Shown here: one piece after another, positions 10,424-21,015 of the stretch
Layout: every line of letters starts with the position of its first letter
How positions within the stretch are numbered: position 1 is the stretch's first letter
Assembly (NCBI RefSeq): GCF_003573695.1
Contig: NC_039359.1
Location: 117,497,849-117,561,848 of the forward strand
Length of the DNA stretch: 64,000 nucleotides
Source: Papaver somniferum
Taxonomy: Eukaryota; Streptophyta; Magnoliopsida; Ranunculales; Papaveraceae
Reading direction: 5' to 3'
Translations under genes and position numbers: made by a program
Notes under the pieces: model-generated
Told to the model about the DNA's origin: nothing
The model's input: the letters and a program-made list of their open reading frames with translations, nothing else
Database searches by the model: none

Positions 10424-11357
10424 AGTTCATGTAAAGTACACTCCTATGATATGCTACTTATCATATTTTGTGTTTTTTAACGCATGTCTGCAACTGCTTG
10501 GAAATGAAGTCGGAAGAATTGAACTCCTTTTGACTAAAACTATGTTAGATTAGTTTGAATGTAGTCAGTAATCATTACTTTTTTGATACTTTTGTAAATG
10601 GATCGATGGATTTCGATTACTACATATTTCTATATTGTATATGTTTATTCCTTCCAAATGTTGTGTTAAACTTTTTTCTGATGGTGAAACTGTCGGTTTT
10701 CGAAAACCTAGAGTTTGGAACCAACCAAGATCATTTGATTCATCATCGAGTTGTATATTAAATTGTGTGGGACAGTTTAAAATCAGAGGAACTGAGTCTC
10801 ATGGTTTCCATTTAGGTTCTGGTTTGGTTTAGTAGAATACTGAACCAAACTGCATCATGTACAATTGTAACCTTCTTTCGAAAAATTGGCAAATTGCGTC
10901 CGCTATGACTTAGAAAATTAATAAACTTAGTTGTAGAACTAGAAAATTTGCTAGTTTGAGAATCACGACAAAGTATCTACTGATCAGTAAAGAAGATGCC
11001 ACCGGGTAACAGCAATTTTTACCGCTCGACAATCATCAAGGCGCTAACGGCTAGTTGATCCAACCGTACTTATTTAAACTCCTATACATGTATCATCTAA
11101 ATTCATTTAAAATCACACCTTTACCCCTCAATTCTCACACAAAATTCTTCAAATATCACTAATTTCATACTAATATAGCTTCTACTTCCCAACCTTCTCA
11201 AACTAACAATAAAATTCGGAGTTCAAAGTTTCTTATACAACAAGATGAATGAAATTGCAGAAATTAGGTACATTTTGTACACGATTTTATCAATGGTGCA
11301 TAACGATAAGGACTTAGCTTTGGGGAAAAGTTTTTTTTTTTAAATGCAGTGAAGGTA
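10424..11357. other. No gene recognised
   Basis: The sequence is AT-rich with two overlapping short frames near 10555-10832 that match nothing I recognise and lack a coding texture. The words GATGCCAC-GGGTA occur here (10996) and also upstream of the copia element (5813), which may be residual repeat homology. Confidence 0.35.
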
Positions 11358-12655
11358 TGTTAGAGGAGTGTGTGGTCAAACTCACAAGTTTTTGGATGAC
11401 AATATTGTTTTCAAATTTAGTTGATCAAAATTGTATCTTGATTTATAATCTACAAAAGTCAGTCTCGGACTAGGAATAGAGCATGGTTATTGAGTATCAG
11501 AATTCACCAATCGACATTAAAGAATGAAGACTGAAACAGAAACATCTACGAGAACTTTATCAACAAAGGCATGTGATGACTGGCTATCCTATTTACTCAT
11601 ATTTCTACTGAAACAGTATCATATGACTTTAATACCATGATAAAATTGCAAATAAAAATTTTATAGTTCAAGCTAGTACCTGATAAGTCTCGAAATATAT
11701 TTCAAGTTGTAGAAGTTCTAAAAGAACTTATTGCATATAGGTTGAGAACAATTTAGTTCAAGCTAGTACTGATAAATCTCGATTTATATTTCAAGCAAAT
11801 GAAGTTCTAAAAGAACTTATCGCATAATAGGTTGAGAATATTTTTTTGTTCAACATATCGTAAGTGTGCATACAATAAGTTCGTAAGAGACATCAAGTTA
11901 TATTCACGTTTACAAGCTGGTTTGGTAAGTACATGGACATTGAGCTTATTGATAGTATACTTGATGAATTAAGTATCTTATTAACTCACATACACGAATA
12001 GGCTTGGTAAGTTCGCGAACTGGTTGATTTTGAGATGTTCCTGAATACTTTTATATCCCCAAGTACAGGAACGTATTTGGTCAACATGTGAAATGGTTGA
12101 TTTTAAGAGGTTCCTGGATATTTTTTGTAACTTGAGTACACAACATGATTTGGACAGTTTGCGAACTTATAGATATAAAAAGTTCCTGAACTCCGAGAGA
12201 CAGTTTGTTCACAAACTATTTTGAGTAGTTCACGGAAAGATTTAATATTTCAGATTTATTCAACTTCATGGTTTCTTGACAGTTCACGGAAAACTAACCA
12301 TTGTTTTTGGGCTAACCGCTTAGTACATAAAGCTTATATCTATAAAACGCGGGTGCACATTCTTCTTTGTAATTCAAGGAAAACTTCTCAAATGATTACA
12401 TGATCAATCTATATTCAAAAGTTCAGCTTACTTGGTGCCAAAGTAATTCATAAATATGGAAACTAGTTAGTTCACAAATTCAGCTTTGATTATAAGCTAC
12501 TTAGCCTTGTTCATGGCTTTGAACCATGACTATTATCAAGTGAATATCAAGTTGTCGAATTGTCTCGACTTTGTCCATAAACGATCACGCTTGGTATCGG
12601 ACTCATAGGTTGAAATGAAAATATTGTGGTGTATTTGGGTACCCTCGTCTTTTCA
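11358..12655 (+). repeat. Degenerate Sirevirus-like LTR (copy C)
   Basis: The start TGTTAGAGGAGTGTGTGGTCAA aligns with the starts of the LTRs at 12966 and 25923, including the following GATCAAAA-TGTA-CTTGATTT and AGTCTCGGACTAG words. The end TTGTGGTGTATTTGGGTACCC...TTTTCA aligns with the end of the LTR at 28487-28520. At 1.3 kb it is about half the length of the copy at 25923, so it has a large internal loss. The middle holds GCGAACTGG-type repeat words, as in the related LTRs. No matching 5-bp duplication is seen. It is an old solo LTR or fragment. Confidence 0.7.
11664..11840 (+). repeat. 90-bp tandem duplication inside LTR copy C
   Basis: 11664-11753 and 11754-11840 are direct repeats beginning TAGTTCAAGCTAGTAC and ending AGGTTGAGAA, with a few substitutions and small indels. 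This is a duplication private to this copy as far as I can see. Confidence 0.85.
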
Positions 12656-12960
12656 CTCGCTATATGACCAATGTGATTTCTGATTCCAAGCCATTTACGA
12701 TTTTTAGCGATTAAGGCGACTGATTTTGCCGATTTAGACAGATTTCGGAGCAAAACGAGTTGGCGATTTTTCCAAGTTGGCCTTGCATGCACCAAAGTCA
12801 GACAAAGAAATTCTTTTGTAACCCCTGAGGTGGATGTTATCAAATGTAGAAACCTTTAAAATCATGATTAATATGTTCAATATGACAATGTTAAACACTT
12901 AATTATATGATAGTGTTAAAATTTTAATTTTAGTTAGGTATAAGTCATGACTCATGAGTA
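12656..12960. other. No gene recognised
   Basis: This is a short spacer between LTR copy C and the next element. A minus-strand frame of about 98 codons covers part of it but also runs into the LTR and is not convincing. Confidence 0.4.
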
Positions 12961-12965
12961 GAAAT

Positions 12966-14926
12966 TGTTAGAGCACTGCTCGGTCAAACTCGCATGCGTT
13001 GCTATCTCAAGCATGTTTGTCAATGTTAGTGATCAAAAATATAAGTCTTGATTTCTAGTCTCTTATAGCTAAGTCTCAGACTAGGATAGTAAGTGTAGTT
13101 GAGCTCAAGGACTTCATGGAGATTCATCATACAAGTAGAAGATCTACTCAAGGAACCGGTGGAACTTCTCGACAAAAAGGTATGTGGAGATTTGAACTTA
13201 TCTATCACTCAAAAGTCTATTTATTCTATCTCTTACTCTTTGAGACAAAAGTCATATGCTATATATATAGACTAGATCATACACATTTGGTATTTCGAGC
13301 CGAGCATACCTCGCCTATCTATATCTCGAAATATGTGTTGGTAAGCTTTTCGCTTCGACCAAGTTTATCTTTACCTAGTGACGAAAGTCAAGAATGTTTC
13401 AATCACTTTGAAAATTGCTTTGACGAGAAATAGTGTAACAACTATATAATGTCCTCTAAGAATGTTTCAATGATTGGAATGGAAGTTTAGATTACATAAC
13501 CAATGGATTCCTTGAACCGAAGTTTTCGAACTTTGTTGATCAAGAGAACCGGAAGTATGGCAAGTGCCAAGTCCGCGACTATTGTTGAACCAACAATGTA
13601 CACGTTTGGGTGCGGTTAACAAACCTAAAAGCGTACAGTCATTTGTGTATGACAAGCTAAGTTTTCGATCTAACGGTTGAGAAATATTAGCTTGAATCTA
13701 ATTCAGGTTTTCATATAACGGTGAATATTGATTGCTTTGTAACTAAGGCAAAACCCTGATTTGAAAGGCTATATAAAGGAGACATCTAGTATTGTGCAAA
13801 ACTAATCCCCACACCTTATGTGTGATACTACTTTGCGTGCTAGAGTCGTTTCTCCTTTAACCTTTGGTTTTCTTCTTCTAAAACCAGGTTAACGACTTAA
13901 AGACTTCATTGGGAATGTGAAGCCAGACCGATACTACTTTTATCGTAGTTGTGTGATCTGATCTTGCATCTTCTATCATAACAGTACAATCATATTGATT
14001 GGCTTGAGATCGTGAGAGTTCTCTGATAGGCAAGATATAAAAAGTAATCACAAACACCTTCGTCTCATCATTTGTGATTCCACGACATCTTGTTTCGCTA
14101 CCATACGATTAAGATTGTTGTGAGGTGATTGATTAATCTAGGCTGTTCTTCGGGAATATAAGACCGGATTATCAATTGGTTCCTGTTGACCTTGATTATT
14201 ATCAAAATACGGAAAAAAAAAAACTTTTAGGGTTTTTCTGTGGGAGACAAATTGATCCTTTGATAGACTAGTCTGTGTGAGACAGATTTGTTTATTGTTA
14301 AAGCCTGCGATTTTGGATCGTAGCAACTCTTAGTTGTGGGTGAGATCAGCTAAGGGATTCAAGTGCGCAGTATCCTGCTGGGATCAGAGGCGTAGGGAGT
14401 ACAACTGTACCTTGGATCAGTTGGAGACTGATTGGGGTTCAACTATAGTCCAGTCTGAAGTTAGCTTGGAGTAGGCTAGTGTCTGTAGCGGCTTAATACA
14501 GTGTGTATTCAAACTGGACTAGGTCCCAGGGTTTTTCTGCATTTGCGGTTTCCTCGTTAACAAAATTCTGGTGTCTGTGTTATTTCTATTTCCGCATTAT
14601 ATTTGTATATATAATTGAAATAATACATGTTGTGCGTTTGAATCAATCAATTGGAAATCCGACCTTTGGTTGTTGATTGATATTGATTGATCCTTGGACA
14701 TTGGTCTTTGGTACCGTCCAAGTTATTCCTTGTGTTTGATTATAGATTCGTTGATTTCTATTAGCATGAGTGAATCAAAACAAGAGAGATATATTAACTC
14801 CTTGAGATACTTTTATCTATATTGAGTCTGAATGTCTAGTTGATTCTCTAATAAGTGTTTCGGAGTCAGTCCATACAGATTGCTAATCGAAATATTGGGT
14901 GGTGTTATTAGACCCCCGCTTTTTCA
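12966..14926 (+). repeat. 5' LTR of the Sirevirus-like element
   Basis: It aligns with 18624-21015 almost base for base, except that about 440 bp present in the 3' LTR (19238-19676) are missing here at the CCGCGAC junction near 13575. A TATATAAA box lies at 13770-13777, followed by the presumed transcription start and R region. Confidence 0.92.
13770..13777 (+). promoter_or_regulatory. LTR TATA box
   Basis: TATATAAA in the context GGCTATATAAAGGAGAC. The same box is at 19869-19876 in the 3' LTR, and a related TATATAAG is at 27431-27438 in the solo LTR, so the position is conserved across family members. Confidence 0.75.
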
Positions 14927-14928
14927 AT

Positions 14929-14940
14929 TGGTATCAGAGC
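14929..14940 (+). other. Primer-binding site (initiator tRNA-Met)
   Basis: TGGTATCAGAGC starts two bases after the 5' LTR terminus. It is a perfect match to the usual plant initiator-Met primer site. Confidence 0.92.
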
Positions 14941-14992
14941 AGGCAAACACGTTCAAGACCTTACAAGTCTGTGTTTGTAGCAATCTGACTCT

Positions 14993-16069
14993 ATGGACAG
15001 AGGTGCTATCTCTATTAACGTACCACCAGTCTTCGATGGCTCTAATTACTTATGGTGGAAAATTGTTATGCAAGCTTTTCTTCAAGCACGTGATTTTCAA
15101 TCATGGGTATATGTTGTTAATGGCTATGATGCTCCCGTTGTGGCAGTTGGAGATGTAAACGTTCCCAAAAATATTGGTGAATACATCCCTGCCGAGATAC
15201 TTGCTGCAAAGCAAAACTCCGACGGTTTGAATGCCATCATACATGCCATTATCCTAAATCTTCAGCACCATGTGACTAATTGCACTAGGTCTAAAGATGT
15301 TTGGGATATCTTAGAAACCGTATTTGAAGGTAACTCCAGTGAAAAAGAATCCAGGCTTCAAAACCTTAATTCTGATTAGGAGAACCTTCGTATGGAAGAT
15401 GAAGATACATTTGATGAGTTTAATCACAAAGTGTCTAAAATTGTTAATGCATCTTTTGCATTAGGTAAGACTATTCCTGAAAAGGACATTGTGATGAAAA
15501 TTCTCAGATCGCTGCCATCTAGATATGAGTCTAAGAAGCATGCCATCGTTGAGGGAAATAACCTTTATAATCTTTCCAGAAATACATTGGTTGGAAATCT
15601 AAAGATCTTTGATCATGAGCATACATCCAAAGTCGGAAAGGATGTTGTCTTTAAAGCACAGAAGAACACTAAATTACTTGATAAGAGTAAAAGTGTTTAT
15701 GTCTCTAAGGATGATTAGTCTGAGGGTGATTTTTCAGATGAAGATCTTGACAAATCAGTCTCCTTGATCACAAGACAGTTTAGGGATCTTCTATTGAAGA
15801 GAAGTAAACGGTTTTCAAGAGACAAACCTAGGTCATCGGATAAACCTCACAATCGCATTCCTCCTAAAAACAGGGATGCTGACGAGGCTGATGACGAGGA
15901 TATGCCACAGTGCTTTAAGTGTAAAGGTTTTGGTCATTTTGCAAACGAGTGCCCAAATCGTAGAAAATACACTGGGAACAAAGGTCTTGCTGTAACACTT
16001 GATGAGATGTCTGAGATCTATGATTCTGATGAAGATAGGAAATCAAGTGTCAGTCGGTCTTCTATGTGA
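14993..16069 (+). pseudogene. Gag of the Sirevirus-like element, two in-frame stops
   Basis: A single frame of about 358 codons starts at the first ATG after the PBS (MDRGAISINVPPVFDGSNYL). It has the copia gag block (WWKIVMQAFL, WDILETVFEG, ILRSLPSRYE) and a zinc knuckle CFKCKGFGHFANEC at about 15911-15952, which would bind genomic RNA. The frame is interrupted only by TAG at 15377-15379 and TAG at 15716-15718; both replace what could have been CAG (Gln) and fit C-to-T deamination. Near 16040 the homologous reading slips to another frame (see 16043-16559). Product in life: capsid/nucleocapsid. Confidence 0.85.
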
Positions 16070-16559
16070 AAACATTGATTTTGATAACTGTAGCAATACA
16101 TATATCAATATTGATGGTTTCGGTGAACATAAGAAGCCAATCATGCTGGAAGAATCAATTGACCCAACCTTTGGAAACCCTTTCTGTAATGTTTCAGGAT
16201 CTACCGTGTGTTTAGATGTTGTTGCACCACAGATGACTGATTATTATCCAAGATTGACGTGCTCTTTTTGTTCTCAGAAGGGTCATGAACTATCAATATG
16301 TTACAAGTACAAACATCAATTGAGGTACGCCAACAAACTTCAACGAAGAGCAAATCATTTAGCAAGGAAGCTTAAACTTGCTCAGAAGACCGCTGAGGTA
16401 TGTAGGATTTTATCTTCGTCTAAGAAGTTAGTTTCCAAAGACAAAACAAGACCATTTGAGAAGAAAGTATGGTCAAATCGCTTTGATAGACAGAAGTCAG
16501 AGGATTCCTCTCATGAGGTAATTGGTGGACAAATCATTGTTCACCACAGCTCAAATTAA
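16043..16559 (+). pseudogene. Gag continuation with second zinc knuckle
   Basis: The frame shifted relative to gag reads VGLLCENIDFDN and then, about residue 85 onward, LTCSFCSQKGHELSICYKYK: a second CX2CX4HX4C knuckle, followed by an Arg/Lys-rich helical stretch (about 16330-16420) and a basic tail. The overlap with gag at 16040 suggests one ancestral Gag with a +1 slip here. Alternatively, it is the truncated start of a Gag-Pol or a separate small protein. Two knuckles in one element product is uncommon for copia. Confidence 0.55.
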
Positions 16560-16744
16560 TTGTGTTGTTTGGTAAATCTTGTCTCATGTGCCAGTTCAAA
16601 AGAGACAAGGTTGTGAACGCACAGGCTTTAGGAAAAGTTTTCTTAGGTTTATTCTTTTCTTAGGTTTATCCAATCACAAAAATCAGTTGTTTATAGTTGT
16701 TCTCATAAGCATCATGTCTTTGGATGGAAAGGATGTAAACATGA

Positions 16745-17053
16745 TTGTTAAGCCATAAATCAAGGAAAAAAAAATCTCCAGTAGTTCCGTCCTTGAAAAG
16801 AAAAAGGAGGAATACAAGAAAGCCAAGGGATGTCCCTTCTAACTCTCAGAAATTTTCCGATGTTCTTGATGAGTTGAAGGAGGTAAGAAAGGAGATTCGT
16901 GATATAAAATCTTGGGTTTTAAGATCTTTGGAAATTCAGAAAGCCCTGGTTCGACATCATCAGCCAAGACGGTTTGCTGATATTAACTCATATCTTCACG
17001 AACCTTATGTACCAATGGCTGTTGACGACAAGGAGTTCGGGAATGATAAATAA
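16745..17053 (+). CDS. Basic/coiled-coil frame in the element's 3' region
   Basis: The frame has 102 codons. Residues 4-30 are extremely basic (KSRKKKSPVV, LKRKRRNTRKPR), a nuclear-localisation or nucleic-acid-binding type stretch. Residues about 38-70 form a heptad-like segment (FSDVLDELKEVRKEIRDIK). It is in the same phase as gag but separated by stops. Autonomous Sireviruses often carry an extra, envelope-like frame with a coiled coil between pol and the 3' LTR; this could be a remnant of it. No membrane segment is seen. Function is unproven and it may not be translated. Confidence 0.45.
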   Translation: MLSHKSRKKKSPVVPSLKRKRRNTRKPRDVPSNSQKFSDVLDELKEVRKEIRDIKSWVLRSLEIQKALVRHHQPRRFADINSYLHEPYVPMAVDDKEFGNDK

Positions 17054-18611
17054 TTTCTCAAAGACATTGTTTCCTAGTAAGTCTTCTTTTTGTTTTAGTT
17101 GGAAGAATAACTAGTGCTTTGAATAGCGATGATTGTGACTACACATAGCTATTATTTTCATCTTCTTGTTTTTAGGTTTTTTGGTTTAAAATTCTAAAAC
17201 TATTTGGAGGATGATGTTTTGCAATATTTTTGATTTTGTTATATTGAAACTTGTTATGGGATATTTGTGTTTACGTCTGTGAACTATGTTGTCCCATATT
17301 TTGTCAAAAGTAAAGTCGTTCATGATCGGTATTCGTTTATTGATTTAAGAATGAATAGACTTTTGACAAATACAAAAGTTAAGTCTATATTTTCAATCTT
17401 TGACGGAAGATAGGTTAAAATCTTTTGTATCCAAAGATTATTGCTATTGTATATGCTTGTGCAAAAGAATGAATCCTTGTGTATTCCACGGTATTGATCT
17501 TCATTGATCCATGTTTTTGTATTACCGTAAGGCTCTGTGATGTGTCTTATGTTGAGCACGATACAACTAAGTTGATTATTCTTGATTAGCTTTGTTGGTT
17601 GTTCCGTAAGGTACATTATGTGGAGCATTTTAGAACTAAATTAATCATCTTGTTAGTTATTTAGTTATTACTCCACAACTTCTCTTGTGTTGAGTATGTG
17701 AACGATTAAGCCAATCACTCTCTTGTATGGTTAACTTAGTCGTTGTTCCGTAAGTTTACTTATGTTGAGCACAATGAATTAAATTGATCACTTTTGTGGT
17801 TAATTTGATTATGTTTTCCTATTAAATTAATCATGGGTTTACTTATGATTAATTTGATTGAGTGTTGGATATAAAAATCATTCTCATGGTTTTGGTGTCC
17901 AATAAAATCCTTCGTTTCTCTTGAAATTAAGGTCGCTCGTTGTTGTTCCCTTGGGAATGACATCTAATGGGGAAGAGTTATTTTGAACTCTTGCTTAATG
18001 TTCATATCTTGAGGGGTGTGCGGCTGTGGAATTTTAGAGGGGTTATCTTGTATCTTTAAACTCCTTGATGAGTGTTGTTAGCTTCGGCTATATGATTGCA
18101 TCTAAATAAGATGATGTGTGTTTCTTTCTCTCAGTCATGAAATGTCTCTTACGGAAATTTCATTATGATCCCGTTCTTGTACCCTTGCCAATTTTATTGA
18201 CAAAAAGGGAGAGAATTAATATGTAGTTCACACTACAAATACATATGGTTTTCGGATCATTGTGTAAGGGGGAATGGTTTTCATGTGAGATGGAGTATTG
18301 ACTAAGGGGGAGTGATACATATCACCATAGTATTATTGTTGAAGTTGTGATACAATTGGACTTTGACACTATGTAATAATACTATGACACTGTATAACAA
18401 TGATCGAGACCGATGCTTTCTCATTGTTATAGCTACGGATCTTCAACAACGGTGATGCTAAACTTACAACCTTTTAGATCATTGGAGTACTTGGAAGTGA
18501 CGAAGATTTCGAGGAATGTTGAAGATTAGACATGTGGAATAGGAGCTACTAAAGTTTCATTATCTTTTTTTGTATTCTATATGTATTGATAGTTTTGTCA
18601 CTAAAATTGAC
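17054..18611 (+). other. Non-coding 3' internal region of the element
   Basis: No long frame is present. It contains a degenerate 70-75-bp tandem repeat (17522-17870) and, nearer the LTR, repeated G-rich words (AAAAGGGAGAGA, TAAGGGGGAATGG, CTAAGGGGGAGTG) that resemble secondary polypurine tracts. Confidence 0.6.
17522..17870 (+). repeat. Degenerate 70-75-bp tandem repeat, about five units
   Basis: Units begin near 17522, 17601, 17669, 17741 and 17816. Shared words are GTTCCGTAAG, TTATGTTGAGCAC, AATTAAATTGATCA and GTGGTTA-TT. The third unit is the most diverged. It lies between the last frame and the polypurine tract. Confidence 0.7.
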
Positions 18612-18623
18612 AAAGGGGGGGAT
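18612..18623 (+). other. Polypurine tract
   Basis: AAAGGGGGGGAT lies directly before the TGTTAGAG start of the 3' LTR and is the expected plus-strand primer. Confidence 0.85.
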
Positions 18624-21015
18624 TGTTAGAGCACTGCTCAGTCAAACTCGCATGCGTTACTATCTCAAGCATGTTTGTCAATGCTAGTGATCAAAACTGT
18701 AAGTCTTGATTTCTAGTCTCTTATAGCTAAGTCTCGGACTAGGATAGTAAGTGTAGTTAAACTCAAGGACTTCATGGCGATTCATCATACAAGTAGAAGA
18801 TCTACTCAAGGAACCGGTGGAACTTCTCGAAAAAAAAGGTATGTGGAGACTTGAACTTATCTATCAATCAAAAGTATATATATTCTATCTCCTACTCTTT
18901 GAGACAAAAGTCGTATGCTATATATATAGACTATATCATACACATTTGATATTTCGAGCGGAGTATACCTCGCCTATATATATCTCGAAATATGTGTTGG
19001 TAAGCCTTTTGCTTCGACCAAGTTTATCATTACCTAGTGACGAAATTCATGAATGTTTCAATCACTTTGAAAATTGCTTTGACGAGAAATAGTGTAACAA
19101 CTATATAGCGTCCTCTAAGAATGTTTCAATGATTGGAATGAGAGTTTAGATTACATAACCAATGGATTCCTTGAACCGAAGTTTTCGAACTTTGTTGATC
19201 AAGAGAACCGGAAGTATGGAAAGTGCCACGTCCGCGAACTTAGTCCGCGAACTGTCGAAGTTCTCAAACCCGAGAATTTCTGCTGGAGTTGACAAACTAC
19301 TTGCGTGAGCCCAATCCGCGAACCGGCCTAGTTCTCGAACCCGAGAATTTCTACTGGAGTTTGTAAACTCTATCTGGTGTCTTAAGCCTGCGAACCTAGT
19401 CTGCGAACTTGAGAAGGTTATATATCTAAAGATGATTTCTGAACTTAATCTTAAAAGACTAAGGAATGCATTTGCAATCCGTGGCTATTAAAGTTCATGA
19501 ACCGATTCGAGTGAATCAAATCATCTTTGCTTCAATTGTGTCTTGTGTAGTTACATAAGATTTCCTTGCAATTGAATAACTCTCTTAACTAGTTCATTTG
19601 AGTCAATTGAACTAGTTATGGTGAAGAAGAACATGGTTTCTATGAAACGCTCAAATGGTTAACCTCTTTGGGTAGACTATTGTTGAACCAACAATGTACA
19701 TGTTTGGGTGCGGTTATCAAACCTAGAAGCGTACAGTCATTTGTGTATGACAAGCTAAGTTTTCGATCTAACGGTTGAGAAATATTAGCTTGAATCTAAA
19801 TAAGGTTTTCATCTAACAGTGAAATATTGATTGCTTTGTAACTAAGGCAAAACCCTGATTTGAAAGGCTATATAAAGGAGACGTCTAGTATTATGCAAAA
19901 CTAATCCCCACACCTTACGTGTGATACTAGTTTGCGTGCTAGAGTCGTTTCTCCTTTAACCTTTGGTTTTCTTCTTCTAAAACCAGGTTAACAACTTAAA
20001 AACTTCATTGAGATTGTGAAGCCATACCGATACTACTTTTATCGTAATTGTGTGATCTGATCTTGCATCTTCTATCGTAATAGTAGAATCATATTGATTG
20101 GCTTGAGATCGTGAGAGTTATCCGATAGGAAAGATATAAAAAGTAATCACAAACACCTTCGTCTCATCATTTGTGATTCCACGACATCTTGTTTCGCTAC
20201 CATACGATTAAGATTGTTGTGAGGTGATTGATTAATCTAGGCTGTTCTTCGGGAGTATAAGACTGGATTATCAATTGGTTCATGTTCACCTTGATTATTA
20301 TCAAAAGACGGAACAAAAACTTTTAGGGTTTTTCTATGGGAGACAGATTGATCCTTTGATAGACTTGTCTGTGTGAGACAGATTTTTTTATTGTTAAAGC
20401 CTGCGATTTTGGGTCGTAGAAAATCTTAGTTGTGGGCGAGATCATCTAAGGGAATTAAGTGCATAGTATCCTGCTGGGATCAGAGGCGTAGGGAGTAAAA
20501 CTGTACCTTGGATCAATGGGAGACTGATTGGGGTTCAACTATAGTCCAGTCTGAAGTTAGCTTGGAGTAGGCTAGTGTCTGTAGCGGCTTAATACAGTGT
20601 GTATTCAATCTGGACTAGGTCCCGGGGTTTTTCTGCATTTGCGGTTTCCTCGTTAACAAAATTCTGGTGTTTGTGTTATTTCTATTTCCGCATTATATTT
20701 TTTTATATAATTGAAATAATACAGGTTGTGCGTTTGAATCAATCAATTGGAAATCCGATCTTTGATTGTTGATTGATATTGATTGATCATTGGACATTGG
20801 TCTTTGGTACCGTCCAAGTTATTCCTTGTGTTTGATTATAAACTCGCTGATTTCTATTAGCTTGAGTGAATCAAAACAAGAGAGAGATATTAACTCCTTG
20901 AGATACTTTTATCTAGATTGAGTCTGACTGTCTAGTTGATTCTCTAGTAAGTATTTCGGAGTTAGTCCATACAGATTGTTAATCGAAATATTGGGTGGTG
21001 TTGTTAGACCCATGC

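Noticed and set aside
10555..10832. Two overlapping 65-68-codon frames
   Set aside because: They overlap each other in different phases, match nothing and lie in AT-rich intergenic sequence.
13116..13433. 105-codon frame (and its 91-codon twin at 18817-19092)
   Set aside because: Both lie in the paired LTRs of the same element; the repetition is due to the LTRs and there is no protein signature.
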